Assembly (NCBI GenBank): GCA_946811695.1
Contig: OX328131.1
Span: forward strand, 11,804,641-11,868,640
Source: Gonocerus acuteangulatus
Lineage: Eukaryota; Arthropoda; Insecta; Hemiptera; Coreidae
Length of the DNA: 64,000 nucleotides
Reading direction: 5' to 3'
Under the pieces are notes generated by a model. That model did no database searches and was not told where the DNA came from. It saw nothing but the letters and a program-made list of their open reading frames with translations. Both the position numbers and the translations under genes were made by a program. Shown piece after piece: positions 1-10,800 of this stretch; position 1 is the stretch's first letter, and the number at the start of each line of letters is the position of its first letter.

Positions 1-404
1 CCGACCAGCTATCAGCATTAGCTGAGTCCATATTAGTGGACACACTGTCCACCGACCAGCTATCAGCATTAGCTGAGTCCATATTAGTGGACACACTGAC
101 CACAGACCAGCTATCAGCATTAGCTGAGTCCATATTAGTGGACACACTGACCACCGACCAGCTATCAGCATTAGCTGAGTCCATATTAGTGGACACACTG
201 TCCACCGACCAGCTATCAGCATTAGCTGAGTCCATATTAGTGGACACACTGACCACAGACCAGCTATCAGCATTAACCGAGTCCATATTAGTGGACACAC
301 TGACCACCGACCAGCTATCAGCATTAGCTGAGTCTATATTAGTGGACACACTGACCACCGACCAGCTATCAGCATTAGCTGAGTCTATATTAGTGGACAC
401 ACTT
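1..404. repeat. 51-bp minisatellite, about 8 copies
   Basis: About eight head-to-tail copies of a 51-bp unit reach the left window edge. Copies differ at only a few bases, for example GTCCACCG against GACCACAG, and TCCATA against TCTATA. The unit is divisible by three, so one frame stays open through the array. The array probably continues to the left of the window. Confidence 0.95.
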
Positions 405-437
405 GGCATAATTAGCAATCACATCTACAGTCACTGA
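3..437 (+). CDS. Open frame of 17-residue repeats, cut by window edge
   Basis: The frame is open from the first complete codon to a TGA at about 437 and encodes tandem 17-residue repeats of the form TDQLSALAESILVDTLT. Copy-to-copy changes mix silent changes (ACC/ACA, TCC/TCT) with replacements (Ser/Thr, Ala/Thr). After the repeats there are only about 12 unique residues. An AATAAA signal lies about 250 bp downstream. This could be the C-terminus of a repetitive protein or of a retroelement ORF. It could equally be a chance frame, because a 51-bp unit without a stop keeps a frame open automatically. No known family was recognised. Confidence 0.25.
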   Translation, partial: DQLSALAESILVDTLSTDQLSALAESILVDTLTTDQLSALAESILVDTLTTDQLSALAESILVDTLSTDQLSALAESILVDTLTTDQLSALTESILVDTLTTDQLSALAESILVDTLTTDQLSALAESILVDTLGIISNHIYSH

Positions 438-717
438 GTGCTTATCATCCATTCACACTGTTTCTTTATATACTTTAGACTATATTTTCAATTCTATCAA
501 TTCCTCCTAGATATCATAAATTCCTTCTCTTTTATCACTATAGCCTTCTTTAGTCTTCATCTCCTTTATTATCTATTCCTTGTTTTGAACTCCTTACATC
601 TTCAGCCCATTAACCCTATTTCCGAATGGATGATAAGCACGCTGTGTATCTAGCAACCCAATAAAATTGGGCAGCCCATTTTATTTGTTTCTAATAAAGT
701 TTCTCTCTCTCTCACAT
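437..717 (+). other. 3'-tail-like segment with long stem and AATAAA
   Basis: A perfect 17-bp inverted repeat (GTGCTTATCATCCATTC near 440 and its complement near 625) encloses an AT-rich segment. It is followed by AGCAACCC..ATT..GGGCAGCC, then AATAAAGTTT and a TCTC run. The AGCAACCC/GGGCAGCC/AATAAAGTT part recurs near 26.17 kb, so it is probably the 3' tail of a dispersed retroelement, with the TCTC run as terminal tail. The element itself cannot be named. Confidence 0.4.
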
Positions 718-1012
718 TTATATGGTTTTTAGTGTAGCTCTTAATTTTCACGAAAATATTTCAGTAATGGGAGTTTCTTATTGGAAATTTAAATATATTC
801 TTAGGTCGTTATTTACGAAATATTATTTTAATATGTGCAATCCCGAAAACACAGTTTTTAGTAAAAAAAAACATTTAGTTTTGAAAATAGACAACGATTT
901 GTGTACCTGTGCTATATATAGAAATAGGACACAGATTTCTGTGTTACTTAACTACAAATGAGGTCCAGAATAAACCCCTAAATTTATGACATCTCAATAC
1001 CGGACACCCCGT
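718..1012. repeat. Solo arm of the 1.6-kb foldback family
   Basis: The segment resembles the right arm of the palindromic element at 3784-5410: both carry CTTAGTGTAGCTC, GTTTCTTATTGGAAATTT and ACAAATGAGGT.CAGAATAAACCCCTAAA..TATGACATCTCA. It ends GGACACCCCG next to TA, like the foldback end. The middle is diverged and the other arm is missing. Confidence 0.6.
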
Positions 1013-1655
1013 AAAGTGTACATTAATTACCAATTCCATGTATAAATAAATGCATATATGGACGCCTTTAAACGGAAAGGAACCGACTGCCATCTGTTCA
1101 TTGTTTAGAGAATTGGGTTTAAAGTTTTTTGTAGGTCTAAAATTCCTTTATTACCTGAAATGTTTCATTCATTTTCTCTCATTAAAATAATCTTTTGTTA
1201 TGGTAATGGGGTTTTATTTTTATAGTTATTGATTAAAAATGGTGCTTGATTCCTTTCTGTTCATTACAGCCTACTTGATACATCATTTCACTTTTGTTTC
1301 GGTATTTTTTCTTGCTTTAATGACAACATTATATTTTAACCAGTTTTTTATTACTACATAAATTCTCTAATTCTCTACAAGATAGCACCAAAAACTCAAT
1401 TTCGTTAACACTCCAATGGTCGCGCCATTGAAACTACCATTGGTGGTTGCCTTGTATCTGAGAGATACGCCTGAGTTTCAGTCTTATTTACCGTAAATTA
1501 CTTTTTACTTTTTTACTTTATCTATTGTATTAAGAATGAACAAAAACTCTTTACAGGAGATTAATATATAAAAAAATAGTAAATTTACCAAGAAAAAGCT
1601 ATTTATTTAAATATGTTGGTGAAAAGGAGAAGGGTATTAATTAATAATACAATCC

Positions 1656-1745
1656 AAGGTGAGGAATAACCCTTCAAACTTCAACATATACTTTTATAAT
1701 ATAATAAATATATATGTTGAACTTTGAAGGGTTATTCCTCACCTT
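1656..1745. repeat. 90-bp hairpin (35-bp arms)
   Basis: Arms at 1656-1690 and 1711-1745 are inverted copies with one mismatch, separated by about 20 AT bases. The outer arm begins AAGGTGAGGAATAACCCTTC. It is a compact foldback, either MITE-like or a folded insertion. Confidence 0.8.
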
Positions 1746-2094
1746 GCATTTTATTATATGTTATTTATTTATTATATGCAAACTTATATAATTGAAATAT
1801 ACAAATAACAAGTAGGTAGGAAATATTAGGGCAAATATTAATAATATTTTGTAGTAATATATAACTTCAAAAAACGTTTTCTGTATCATCGTCCACTTTA
1901 CATCCATCTGGACAATATAATGTGCCCAAAACATTTGGCATCGCTTTATAGTTTTGGTTCTCTCGGCTACAGTGCTATCTTTTATACCCCTGTTTCTTCA
2001 TCAATCGATGCATCCATATTCATTCTTCGTTCCCTTCTAACCATGGTTACCTAAGTTGTCCTCGAGGTCTTCCTCTCTCCCCCCTAGACATTCT

Positions 2095-2195
2095 CTAGTG
2101 CTGAAGAAGGCTGCCATTGTTGCAGTCGAAACGTCCAAAATACAGATTTCTTTTTGAACGTCTGACGTTTTTCTCCTAGCCGAATCCCAACTATA
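2095..2195 (+). ncRNA. Hammerhead-like motif, possible Penelope-like remnant
   Basis: CTGAAGA (2101-2107) is followed by a 6-bp stem, GGCTGC..GCAGTC (2109-2127, one G-U pair), then GAAA (2128-2131) and CGTCC. This matches the CUGANGA - stem II - GAAA core of hammerhead ribozymes. Penelope-like elements are known to carry hammerheads. ACGTC after the core can pair with GACGT about 35 nt downstream as stem III. The trailing TAGCCGAATCCCAACTAT recurs inverted near 39.3 kb beside the same type of motif. Stem I is not convincing, so activity is uncertain. Confidence 0.4.
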
Positions 2196-2532
2196 CCTGT
2201 CTTCGCATATTCATTCTTGATATCATAAGTACGTTGATTTTATTTTGTGGTATTAGTGACACCAATGTGTCCTCTTTTCGAAAAGTAAAAATATGGTCGC
2301 GTGGTATCTATGAGATACAAAATAGTTTTAGTGGATAGTTACTGCTTGGAGGAGCGTCAGGTGAGAACTGACCCATCAGCCACTACCTGCTCTAGGAATA
2401 GTAAAGGGTATAGCTAGACCCGCGCACATGCGCCCCTTACACAGTCTGCGTAAGATGCACTATGACTGAGAGATCTCACGGGACCATTGGATTGTTAAAA
2501 ATGGTGCTTGGTTCCTTTCCGTTTAAAGGCGT

Positions 2533-3010
2533 CCAAATGCTCTAACGATGATCGGCAAACGTTCACCGAAATATGGTGGGAGTTACTCAGCAACAATGCT
2601 TTCCGAATAACACCCCGAGAGCGAATATTGCTCAGCTTTGAATAATCCCTCTGCTTGGAGAGTTGAATAATAGTTGTGGACGATTAGAGCTCCGATTGTT
2701 GTAGAACCTTTGTTTAACTTGGAGTAGCGCTGTTTCCTTCCTGGCTGACGGGGGGAGGGGGGAAATTAGGTCAGAGAAGGGATATCTTAACAATGGCAAA
2801 TCATTTATATTTCATTGATCAATATTTGTTATTAATTTAATTATTATTTATTTTTATTTGTTTATCAATAAATATACTGTAAATAATTATTTATTGCATA
2901 TTTATAATTTTAATATATATGTATATATATATTTATATAAATATATATACATATTTAAATATAAAATAGGAATAAATATACTTTTTTCGTAACACAAAAG
3001 CGGATACTAT
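2533..3010. other. Unassigned sequence
   Basis: No open frame, tandem repeat or element end was recognised here. A G-rich run near 2750 and AT-rich sequence after 2810 are the only compositional features. Confidence 0.6.
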
Positions 3011-3720
3011 TTACAGCGCGTTTCCTCCATCCCTCCATGTAGAGGAACCCTTCTTATGAGGTTGACCTTATGACAAAATCCGGAAGTGCCGACTGGAAAA
3101 TTTGTGAAACAATTTTCAAGGTGATAAAAATAAAAATAAAAATAATAATAATAAAATAAAAATAGTTTTTCGGTACGGGTACTTAAAATCGTTAGATTCA
3201 GTTGAAATGTTTTTAATTCAAGTAGACTAAGGTAATTAAATTATTCGAAAAAGTATTCGAAAAAAATTAATGATACGAATGAAAAGTTTTGCGACCTTTG
3301 TATGCTTTTGTAAATATCTCGAAAATGGTTAGGAATTCGTCGTAAGTAAAGTTTTTGAAGCAATCAATCGGTGAAAAAAGTGATTTAAACTTCAAAAGTA
3401 TTAGTCTTGTTCTATTGTACGGGTTTTTGTTTCTGTATTTTTTTTTGTATGTTTAAATTGCATTTTATTGCGTCCTAATTTTGTTATATCAGTTTAATCG
3501 GTCCATTAGGCGTGGGCTAAACTATAAATATGTCTGACAATCCCGCTATTATATCATTTTCGCAATAAAAAAAATAAAAACTTTTCTGAAATAAAGAAAG
3601 AAGAATACAATTTCGTTAATCAGAAAAATCGTCATAGCTTCTGTATTGTTTTAGTTATTGCAACATACATACATATGCATTATTTATAACCTCGGAAACA
3701 AATAAGGAAAAAATGTGTCC
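3010..3720 (+). mobile_element. Helentron-like family X, left part (eroded)
   Basis: The start TTTACAGCGCG.TTCCTCC, a GAGGAACC hairpin, TTATGAGGTTGACCT.ATGAC and ATCCGGAAGTGCCGACT match the left end of family X. Internal family-X sequence follows (GGTACTTA.AATC, GATTCAGTTGAAA, TATCTCGAAAATGGTTAGGAA). The right end was not found; the sequence fades before the foldback at 3784. The internal (TA)n tract is missing and an AATA-rich stretch takes its place. Confidence 0.6.
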
Positions 3721-3783
3721 TGGTAAAATAGAATCTATGGAAGAATGATGACCTTAATGTCTTCTTCTTTCTTTTTGTATATA

Positions 3784-5410
3784 CAGGGTGTCCCACATTT
3801 AGATGTCATAAGTTTAGGGGTTTATTCTGCACCTCATTTGTAGTTCAGGGACGCAGAAATGAGCGTCCTATCTCAACTTGTAGCAGAGCTATTCAAACTT
3901 TTGTCTATTTTTAAAATTATTGGGTTTTCTTATGAAAAACTGTCTTTTCAGGATTTTTGGTCTATGTATCGTAAATGGCGACCACATTTTCAGAATCTAC
4001 ATTAAATTTCCAATAAGAAACACCCATTATAGAAATGTTGTCATGTAAATTAGGAGCTGTACTAAGAACCAAATAGATGAACTATTGTTATTAGGGTTTT
4101 CTTATCTCCTTCAATATTTTCTTAATCAGATATTTGTAAACTTAGCGGTTTGCTTCCACCTCAAAAGTTGCCTTATTTAATAAGCTTTAAAATGGTACCC
4201 TATAGTTTTAAAAACAAAAATTATTTAAGTCTATTTTTTTCTAATTTCTAAGCCAAAACCAATACATTTGCTTTAGTGTGAAGAAGCCATTACGAACACA
4301 TTATTTAATTTCACGCAAATAAGGTGATGTCCCATGCTTCCAAGATTAGGTACACCCACTTTTTGCTCTAATTAAGGATTAGGGGACACCTTGGAAAGAG
4401 TGAAAGATGACAGAGGAACATTTTGGAAATAATCACAATTATTGTTAACATAATAAATACAGCTGTTATATTTTTATACTTTCAGGGTCTTGTTTTATGA
4501 AATTTCTATTTTTAAGAGTAGTATAATAGTCTTTCCATTCAAATCTATTTTTTTCGCTTTATATTTGCAGGAGAGAGTTTTTTCAATACAATTTCTAATG
4601 ATTGTAATGAATAACCCAGTTACTTATAAGCAATAACTTATAAACAAAAATTGTAGTGTCTAATATTATAAAATAGAATAGAATTAAAAATAGAAATTTA
4701 ATAAAACAAGACCCTCAAAATATAAAAATATAAGATCTGTATTTATTGTGTTAAAATAATTACAATATTTTTGATTATTTCAAATATGTTCTTCTGTCAT
4801 CTTTCACTCTTTGCAAAGTGTCCTCTAATTCTTAATCAGAGCAAAAAGTGGGTGTACCTAATATTGGAAGGATGGGACATCACCTTATTCGCGTGAAATT
4901 AAATAATGCGTTCGTAATGGCTTCTTCACACTAAAGCAAATGTATTGGTTTTGACTTAGAAATCAGAAGAAACTAGACTTAAATAATTTTTGTTTTTAAA
5001 ACAACAGGGTACCATTTTAAAGCTTATTAAATAAGGCAACTTTTGAGGGGGAGGCAAACCGCTAAGTCTACAAATAGCTGATTGAGAAAATATTGAATGA
5101 GTTAAGAAAACATTAATAACAATAGTTCACATCTATATGGCTCTTAGTGTAGCTCCTAATTTACATGACAACATTTCAATAACGGGTGTTTCTTATTGGA
5201 AATTTATTGTAGATTTCAAAAATGTGGTCGTCATTTACGATACATAGACCAAGACAGTTTTTCATAAGAAAACCCAATAATTTTGAAAACATCCAAAAGT
5301 TTGAATAGCTCTGCTACATGTTGAGCTAGGACGCTCATTTCTACGTCCCTGAACTACAAATGAGGTGCAGAATAAACCCCTAAACTTATGACATCTCAGT
5401 GAACACCCTC
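3784..5410. mobile_element. 1.63-kb palindromic (foldback) element
   Basis: Two arms of about 735 bp (3784-4520 and 4680-5410) are inverted copies of each other around a loop of about 160 bp. The outer ends are CAGGGTGTCCCA on the left and, complemented, GAGGGTGTTCAC on the right. TA lies next to both ends, which suggests a TA target duplication as in Tc1/mariner-type elements. No transposase frame exists, so it is non-autonomous. A single diverged arm lies at 718-1012. Confidence 0.75.
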
Positions 5411-5412
5411 TA

Positions 5413-5960
5413 TAAATATATTGTTATAGTAATTTTGTTTCAGAGAGCCCTGGTTAAGGAATATCCATATTTTTTGTCCCAACTTCTCGAAGGCCATGCA
5501 AGTAATTTATGGGTAAGAAAATGCTAGGAAGGGAGTTTCAGACCCGGGATTCGCCCTTGAAATAGGACATTGTTTTTTTTTCATAGATAATGGTGTTATT
5601 CACTTGAAACTGTGAGAGAACTAAAGGCGAACCAGAGAAACAAGGCGAAGCGTCATGTTACCTACATCTTTCTGAATCAGAAAAAAAAAGAAAAAAAAAA
5701 AGAAGATTTTTCAGATTCGCCTTTTCTCCTCCAAGGTCCTTGTATGAAATAAACTTTAAGAACAATATTAATGCTTGTTAGGAGATTCTTGGCAGCTAAA
5801 ATAAATAAATCAGCACCAAAACAATGTAGGCTAACAAAATATAAAACTGAATTTGTAAATCATAGGTTAATCAATAAAACCAGGTATTCGACTTCATCAT
5901 AAAATGGCCATATTTATTGTACTGTGGCTTAGGCTAAGATGAAATGCTCTGTATTGAAAA
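5413..5960. other. Unassigned sequence
   Basis: AT-rich sequence with a poly(A)/GA stretch near 5690. The motif AAGGCGAA recurs a few times (about 5623-5650). No frame or element end was recognised. Confidence 0.5.
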
Positions 5961-6622
5961 CTAGCTGTTACCCAGTGTGCCATGCTACACCTACTTTCTG
6001 CCTATGACTCTCCCCGTATCAAGATCTACTTGATAGCGAGTTGTCTATACCTAGTAACGAAAATCGGTCACAAGGTGTGAATTCGTTTATATCTGTCTAG
6101 TAGTTCATAATGCAACCGGCAGACGCTAGCACCACAGCACTTGATCAAACAGCCGACAGAGGCCAGCACCACAGCCTGCGAGTAGATAGGTCTTATCAGA
6201 GAAAGGCCAGCGCTCCTTAGTTAGACAGTGACTGTTGATATAAAATTGAAATAAAGTGCATTACATGATTATATAATGATGTAAAGTCATCAATGAGTTC
6301 GAGTTACTCTAATTATCAACAACATCAACAAATAAATTTGACACATTATTCAAAATGGCTGTCGATTCTAAATGACCGTCAGAATCTGAATGGTTCAGTG
6401 TAGCCAATTTTTCTTGAACAAAACTTTTGACCTTTTGACCAAATTTTGAAATTTGACTATTTTGACCTAGCCTAGGAAATTTCCCGTATCAAGACCTATC
6501 TGTGTGCCAAGTTTGGTCAAAATCTGTTAAACTGTGTAGATTTGTATAAGGAACAAACAGACAAACAGAAAAACATACAAACAGACAGACACGTGATTTT
6601 TTATATATATATATATATTGCT
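5961..6622 (-). mobile_element. Non-autonomous Helitron, 3' end intact
   Basis: Read on the minus strand, the element ends with GTAGCATGGCACACTGGG, then TAACAGCTAG and a T. That is a short hairpin followed by CTAG, the canonical CTRR Helitron terminus inserted before T. The same terminus occurs at 28.15-28.17 kb. The far end matches the 5' region of the Helitron at 23677: GTGTCTG tracts, TTCCTTATACAAATC and TTGACCAAACTT. Its TC start is lost in a (TA)n run near 6600. It carries no coding sequence, and an LTR-like AT segment (6233-6325) lies inside. Confidence 0.6.
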
Positions 6623-7182
6623 CCTGAAAGCGCGTCAAACGACGCGAAACATATACAGCACCTTATAGATGAGACAAGCGAGAATTTAAAGTATTTTTAA
6701 ATTTCTGTCGTTGACAACAAAAGCGAGTACCCAAATTGAGTCTAAATTGCCTCTAAGACGCCGAGTTAAGTGGTGGAGCACTCTAGTGGAAGTTGTTGGT
6801 ACTATGTAATGAAGTGAGACAGTTCGCCCACAACTTCACATCGGCGGGCTTCACATGTGCTAATCAGCTTAGGATTGTTGAACAGCAGTTTCTATTTGTC
6901 ATGCTAAAGCCTGTTTGTCTTCGGTGCCTATTGTGTGTGTGTTTGCGTGTGGGCTGTCGATAGGCGTTAATTCTATTTTGTGGTCTTTATTGTTCTCGGA
7001 GCTCTGCCAATTACATTGGAACACAATCTTGCTGTTGTTGGATCGGATGAAAAATTTCAGGAATTCGTGTCCGTTTCTCTGTAACAATTCATCCGTTGAT
7101 TGTATTGTCACTTCGTTCATTTCAACATGTGCTATCTTTTCCCATGGGAAGGAAACCATTATCCTATTACCAGTATTTCACA
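6623..7182. other. Unassigned segment with GACGC hairpin
   Basis: Near 6634 CTGAAAGCGCGTCAAACGAC is followed by GCGAAACAT. It has a strong 6-bp stem and a layout like a degenerate CUGANGA..GAAA motif, but the core is wrong (CTGAAAG). The rest has two overlapping open frames on opposite strands (6899-7159 minus, 6915-7283 plus). Neither resembles a known protein, and one runs into the minisatellite. Confidence 0.3.
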
Positions 7183-7206
7183 AACGATATCAACCTGAAA
7201 AACCAA

Positions 7207-7801
7207 TTGGTAGTAATAGATCACAAATACTTTGGTGTACATTGGTAGTAATAGATCACAAATACTTTGGTGTACATTGGTAGTAATAGATCACAAATAC
7301 TTTGGTGTACATTGGTAGTAATAGATCACAAATACTTTGGTGTACATTGGTAGTAATAGATCACAAATACTTTGGTGTACATTGGTAGTAATAGATCACA
7401 AATACTTTGGTGTACATTGGTAGTAATAGATCACAAATACTTTGGTGTACATTGTTAGTAATAGATCACAAATACTTTGGTGTACATTGTTAGTAATAGA
7501 TCACAAATACTTTGGTGTACATTGGTAGTAATAGATCACAAATACTTTGGTGTACATTGGTAGTAATAGATCACAAATACTTTGGTGTACATTGGTAGTA
7601 ATAGATCACAAATACTTTGGTGTACATTGGTAGTAATAGATCACAAATACTTTGGTGTACATTGGTAGTAATAGATCACAAATACTTTGGTGTACATTGG
7701 TAGTAATAGATCACAAATACTTTGGTGTACGTTGGTAGTAATAGATCACAAATACTTTGGTGTACATTGGTAGTAATAGATCACAAATACTTTGGTGTAA
7801 A
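7207..7801. repeat. 35-bp minisatellite, about 17 copies
   Basis: About 17 nearly identical 35-bp units, each containing TAGTAATAGATCACAAATAC and TTTGGTGTAC. Two adjacent copies share the variant ATTGTTAG, which points to local duplication. The array abuts diverged sequence and then the right end of a family Y element at 7866. Confidence 0.97.
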
Positions 7802-7865
7802 TTGGTATTGATAGACACAAAAATATACTTGTTGTTTATTGTGTCCCCCAAAAGCAACTAACGTT

Positions 7866-8788
7866 GAAAAAGTCCGTCACGCAGGAGCTGCATAACTAAG
7901 CACTTTCCTCAGAATTTTTTTAGTGTAGACTACATTACTGAATAATTTGCTGTAAATAACCTATATAAATAAAATAAAAACGAGAATAGTTCTGCTTACA
8001 TACATTTCTTATGAGGCCTGTTCAATTATTAATTTTGTAAATAATTTGCTTCCAGAGTTATGTTAATAGATGATAATGTACTACTTAATAAATACACAAA
8101 AACTTCACATTCCGTCTTTTGATCTGACGCAGGAACAGGATACAGTCCCCATAGTGGGAGATAGCGCTCCTTGTGGCTGGTTGTAGGCTGGCTAATTGTA
8201 ATGAAACAGACTTTAAAGTAAACCCTCCTTTCCAATAGACCGATTTACTTCCTTTTTACAACACTTCTTTCTCATGAGATACCCACGATGCATACCGCGT
8301 TTCGTTACAATACAGCAGAAATTACGACCGGTATGAGTATATTAGTACTTTAGGTCCGGAGTAAACCCCCCTCCAAATAACACGATTTAGTTTATTTTTA
8401 CAACCCATTTTTCTCTGTTGATTACCACCACGAATACCAAGTTTCGTTGAAATGTAACAAAAATTACGGCTGGCTGTGCAAAATTACGGCCGGCTGTCCA
8501 GAGTAAACCCCCCTTTCTAATGAACCGATTTAGTTTATTTTTACAACGGAATTCTCTCTTTAGATCAAAATAACGAATACCGAGTTTCGTTGAAATATAA
8601 CAAAAACTACGGCTGGTATGATAAAATTAGTGTTTTGGGTCCAGGGTAAACCCCCCCTCCCGGTGGACCGATTTTGGTGGTTAACGAACTCGTCAAATCG
8701 TTTGCTATTTGAACGCTATATACCACGTTTCATGAAGAAAAAACAAAAACTCTGGCCGCTATCGTGTTAACAGACACATATATATATA

Positions 8789-8857
<69 letters not shown>

Positions 8858-8980
8858 TTTAACGGGGGTCATTTTCGGTGTCTACTAGGTAGGATCGATA
8901 AAGATTCGAAGAAATTTTTCAAAAATTCCGTCATGAGTCCAACCTCAATAGCTACTTTCCTTCGGAGGAATGTGCTAAAA
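7866..8980 (-). mobile_element. Helentron-like family Y, full-length copy
   Basis: In minus orientation the element starts TTTTAGCAC.TTCCTCCGAAGG (near 8980). It contains a (TA)n tract (8778-8850) and three or so imperfect repeats of about 120 bp with CCGATTTAGTTTATTTTTAC (8230-8650). It ends GAGGAAAGTGCTTAG, then ATGCAG.TC.CTGCGTGACG and GACTTTTT (7866). The first 12 bp recur inverted about 30 bp inside the other end. The known parallel is the asymmetric terminal inverted repeat of Helitron2/Helentron elements. No coding sequence is present. A second full copy lies at 58613-59734. Confidence 0.7.
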
Positions 8981-8997
8981 AAGAGGCCAAGTTCCAG

Positions 8998-9446
8998 GCC
9001 CTCCCAAAAACAGTTTGCCTATGAAAGTTATGATATCATAGTATTGGACCAAGTTTTAGGGCCTTAATACCTTGTCAAGAACCTAATAATACCCTCTCAC
9101 TTATTTGCGCAATTGCAACTTGACCAATTTTCGTTAAATTATGGCCACTACATATAACAATCGGATTTATTATAAAATGCCTGGCATTTAAAGATTCTAG
9201 CTCTTATCGTAATGATTCAGTATTATATTAAACTCTTAGATAACTTAAAACAATCAGGTTTGTATGAACTCTATGGAACATAAAGCGGCACCGGCCGTAC
9301 GTAAGTTAACGAAAACAGGTCAAGTTGGAATTGCACAAATAAGCGAGAGGGTATTATTAGGTTCTTGACAAGGTATTAAGGGCCTAAAACTTGGCCTAAT
9401 ACTACGATATCATAACTTTCATAGGCCAACAGTTTTTGAGTGGGGT
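8998..9446. repeat. 450-bp foldback element
   Basis: Arms at about 9003-9150 and 9300-9445 are inverted copies: CCTATGAAAGTTATGATATC and AATACCTTGTCAAGAACCTA occur in one arm and complemented in the other. The loop is about 150 bp. No frame is present. It is MITE-like, and the superfamily was not determined. Confidence 0.8.
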
Positions 9447-9496
9447 CCGTAATTTTGCCTTATTTTTCAACGTTAGTTTTTTGGGAGGATATAAAT

Positions 9497-10800
9497 ACTT
9501 TTTATAAGTGAAGTTATAGTTTGCTCCCTCGATTTTTGGCTTGAAGACGATGACACGGGGACGTGGACTATGTTTTATTATCATTATCTACTTTTTATCT
9601 TGTCTGTATTTTACTTTTTATAACTTTATAATTCCTAATAGTCTGATCATTATTTTTAAATCCCCTTGTGACCTTGTCTGAGATTTAAAACAGAAGTACC
9701 AGACCTGAGCAAATTAGCTGTACTCGAGTAGGTATGTGATTCTTATTGATTTTGTATTCTGAGCTCTCATTTACGAAAGCCGAACACCCATAATCGTTCT
9801 TTCGGACATCACTGTAGTTTAGACCTTTCACAGATCGTTTGGCGATTTAATTAAATCTAATTCCCCCCCCCCCTCCCCCCAACTCCTAAAAAAAGAAATA
9901 GTCCATTACAGTTGTAATCGCAGAAAAAATAGTTGCAGTTACAGAAACATTTTCGGATTACAAGGGTAATTATAATCAAAGGCAATGACAAGTGTAATCG
10001 TATTTATTCTTGTAATTACGATTATAATCGCAATCTTAATCATATCTCTAGGATCTATGATTATAATCGTCATCTTAATCATATTTCTCGGGTTTGTTAT
10101 TGTAAACCTAATCTTAATCATATCTCTCGGGTCTGCCATTATAATCGTAATCTTAATCATATCTCTAGGGTCCGATTTTATAATCGTAATTTTAATAATA
10201 TCTCTAGGGGCTGTGGTTATAATCGCAATCTTAATCATATTTCTAGGATCTATGATTATAATCGTCATCTTAATCATATTTCTCGGGTTTGTGATTATAA
10301 ACCTAATATTATCATATCTCTCGGGTCTGCCATTATAATCGTAATCTTAATCATATCTCTAGGGTCTGTGATTATAATCGCAATCCTAATCACATTTCTA
10401 GGGTCTGTGATTATATTCGCAATCTTAATCATATTTCTAGGGTCTGTGATTATATTCGCAATCTTAATCATATTTCTAGGGTCTGTGATTATATTCGCAA
10501 TCTTAATCATATCTCTAGGGTCTGTGATTATATTCGCAATCCTAATCACATTTCTAGGGTCTGTGATTATATTCGCAATCTTAATCATATTTCTAGGGTC
10601 TGTGATTATAATCGTAACTTTTTATAAGTGAAGTTATAGTTTGCTCCCTCGATTTTTGGCTTGAAGACGATGACACGGGGACGTGGACTATGTTTTATTA
10701 TCATTATCAACTTTTTATCTTGTCTGTATTTTACTTTTTATAACTTTATAATTCCTAATAGTCTGATCATTATTTTTAAATGCCCTTGTGACCTTGTCTG
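9497..10800. repeat. Direct duplication of ~190 bp flanking the 39-bp array
   Basis: Positions 9497-9689 recur almost unchanged at 10614-10800; TTTTTATAAGTGAAGTTATA, GATGACACGGGGACGTGGAC and CCTTGTGACCTTGTCTG are shared. The duplication brackets the 39-bp array and a lead-in segment (9690-9984). That lead-in recurs at 29.1 and 29.83 kb, so array and flank belong to one dispersed repeat. Confidence 0.85.
9985..10614. repeat. 39-bp minisatellite, about 16 copies
   Basis: Tandem 39-bp units carry GATTATAATCG, AATCTTAATCATAT and CTAGGGTCTGT. Variants such as TATTCGC for TAATCGC, and CCTAATCACA, are clustered. Because 39 is divisible by three, several frames on both strands stay open; these are not genes. 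A related array lies at 30055-30950. Confidence 0.95.

Larger units (their letters stand above)
1058..2532. mobile_element. Possible 1.47-kb element with 25-bp inverted ends
   Basis: A perfect 25-bp inverted repeat starting GGACGCCTTTAAACGGAAAG lies at about 1058-1082 and, complemented, at about 2508-2532. A further partial match (AAAATGGTGCTTG.TTCCTTTC) near 1238 shows that pieces of the same end occur internally. No target duplication is evident next to the ends and no transposase frame is seen. Inside lie a short hairpin (1656-1745) and a ribozyme-like motif (2101-2135). It may be a cut-and-paste DNA transposon remnant of unknown superfamily. Confidence 0.45.

Noticed and set aside
6233..6325. 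LTR fragment (TGTTGATA..TATCAACA)
   Set aside because: The inverted 8-bp ends are only about 90 bp apart, with no primer-binding site or second copy; it lies inside a Helitron.
6915..7283. 122-codon frame running into the 35-bp array
   Set aside because: No recognisable domain, an overlapping opposite-strand frame, and part of it is minisatellite.
7207..7801. CRISPR array
   Set aside because: The 35-bp, 58-bp and 89-bp arrays are contiguous tandem repeats without variable spacers, and the sequence is eukaryotic.
9933..10631. Hydrophobic repeat proteins on both strands over the 39-bp array (also 29999-30979)
   Set aside because: The unit length is divisible by three and lacks stops on either strand; no start, unique domain or splice context exists.
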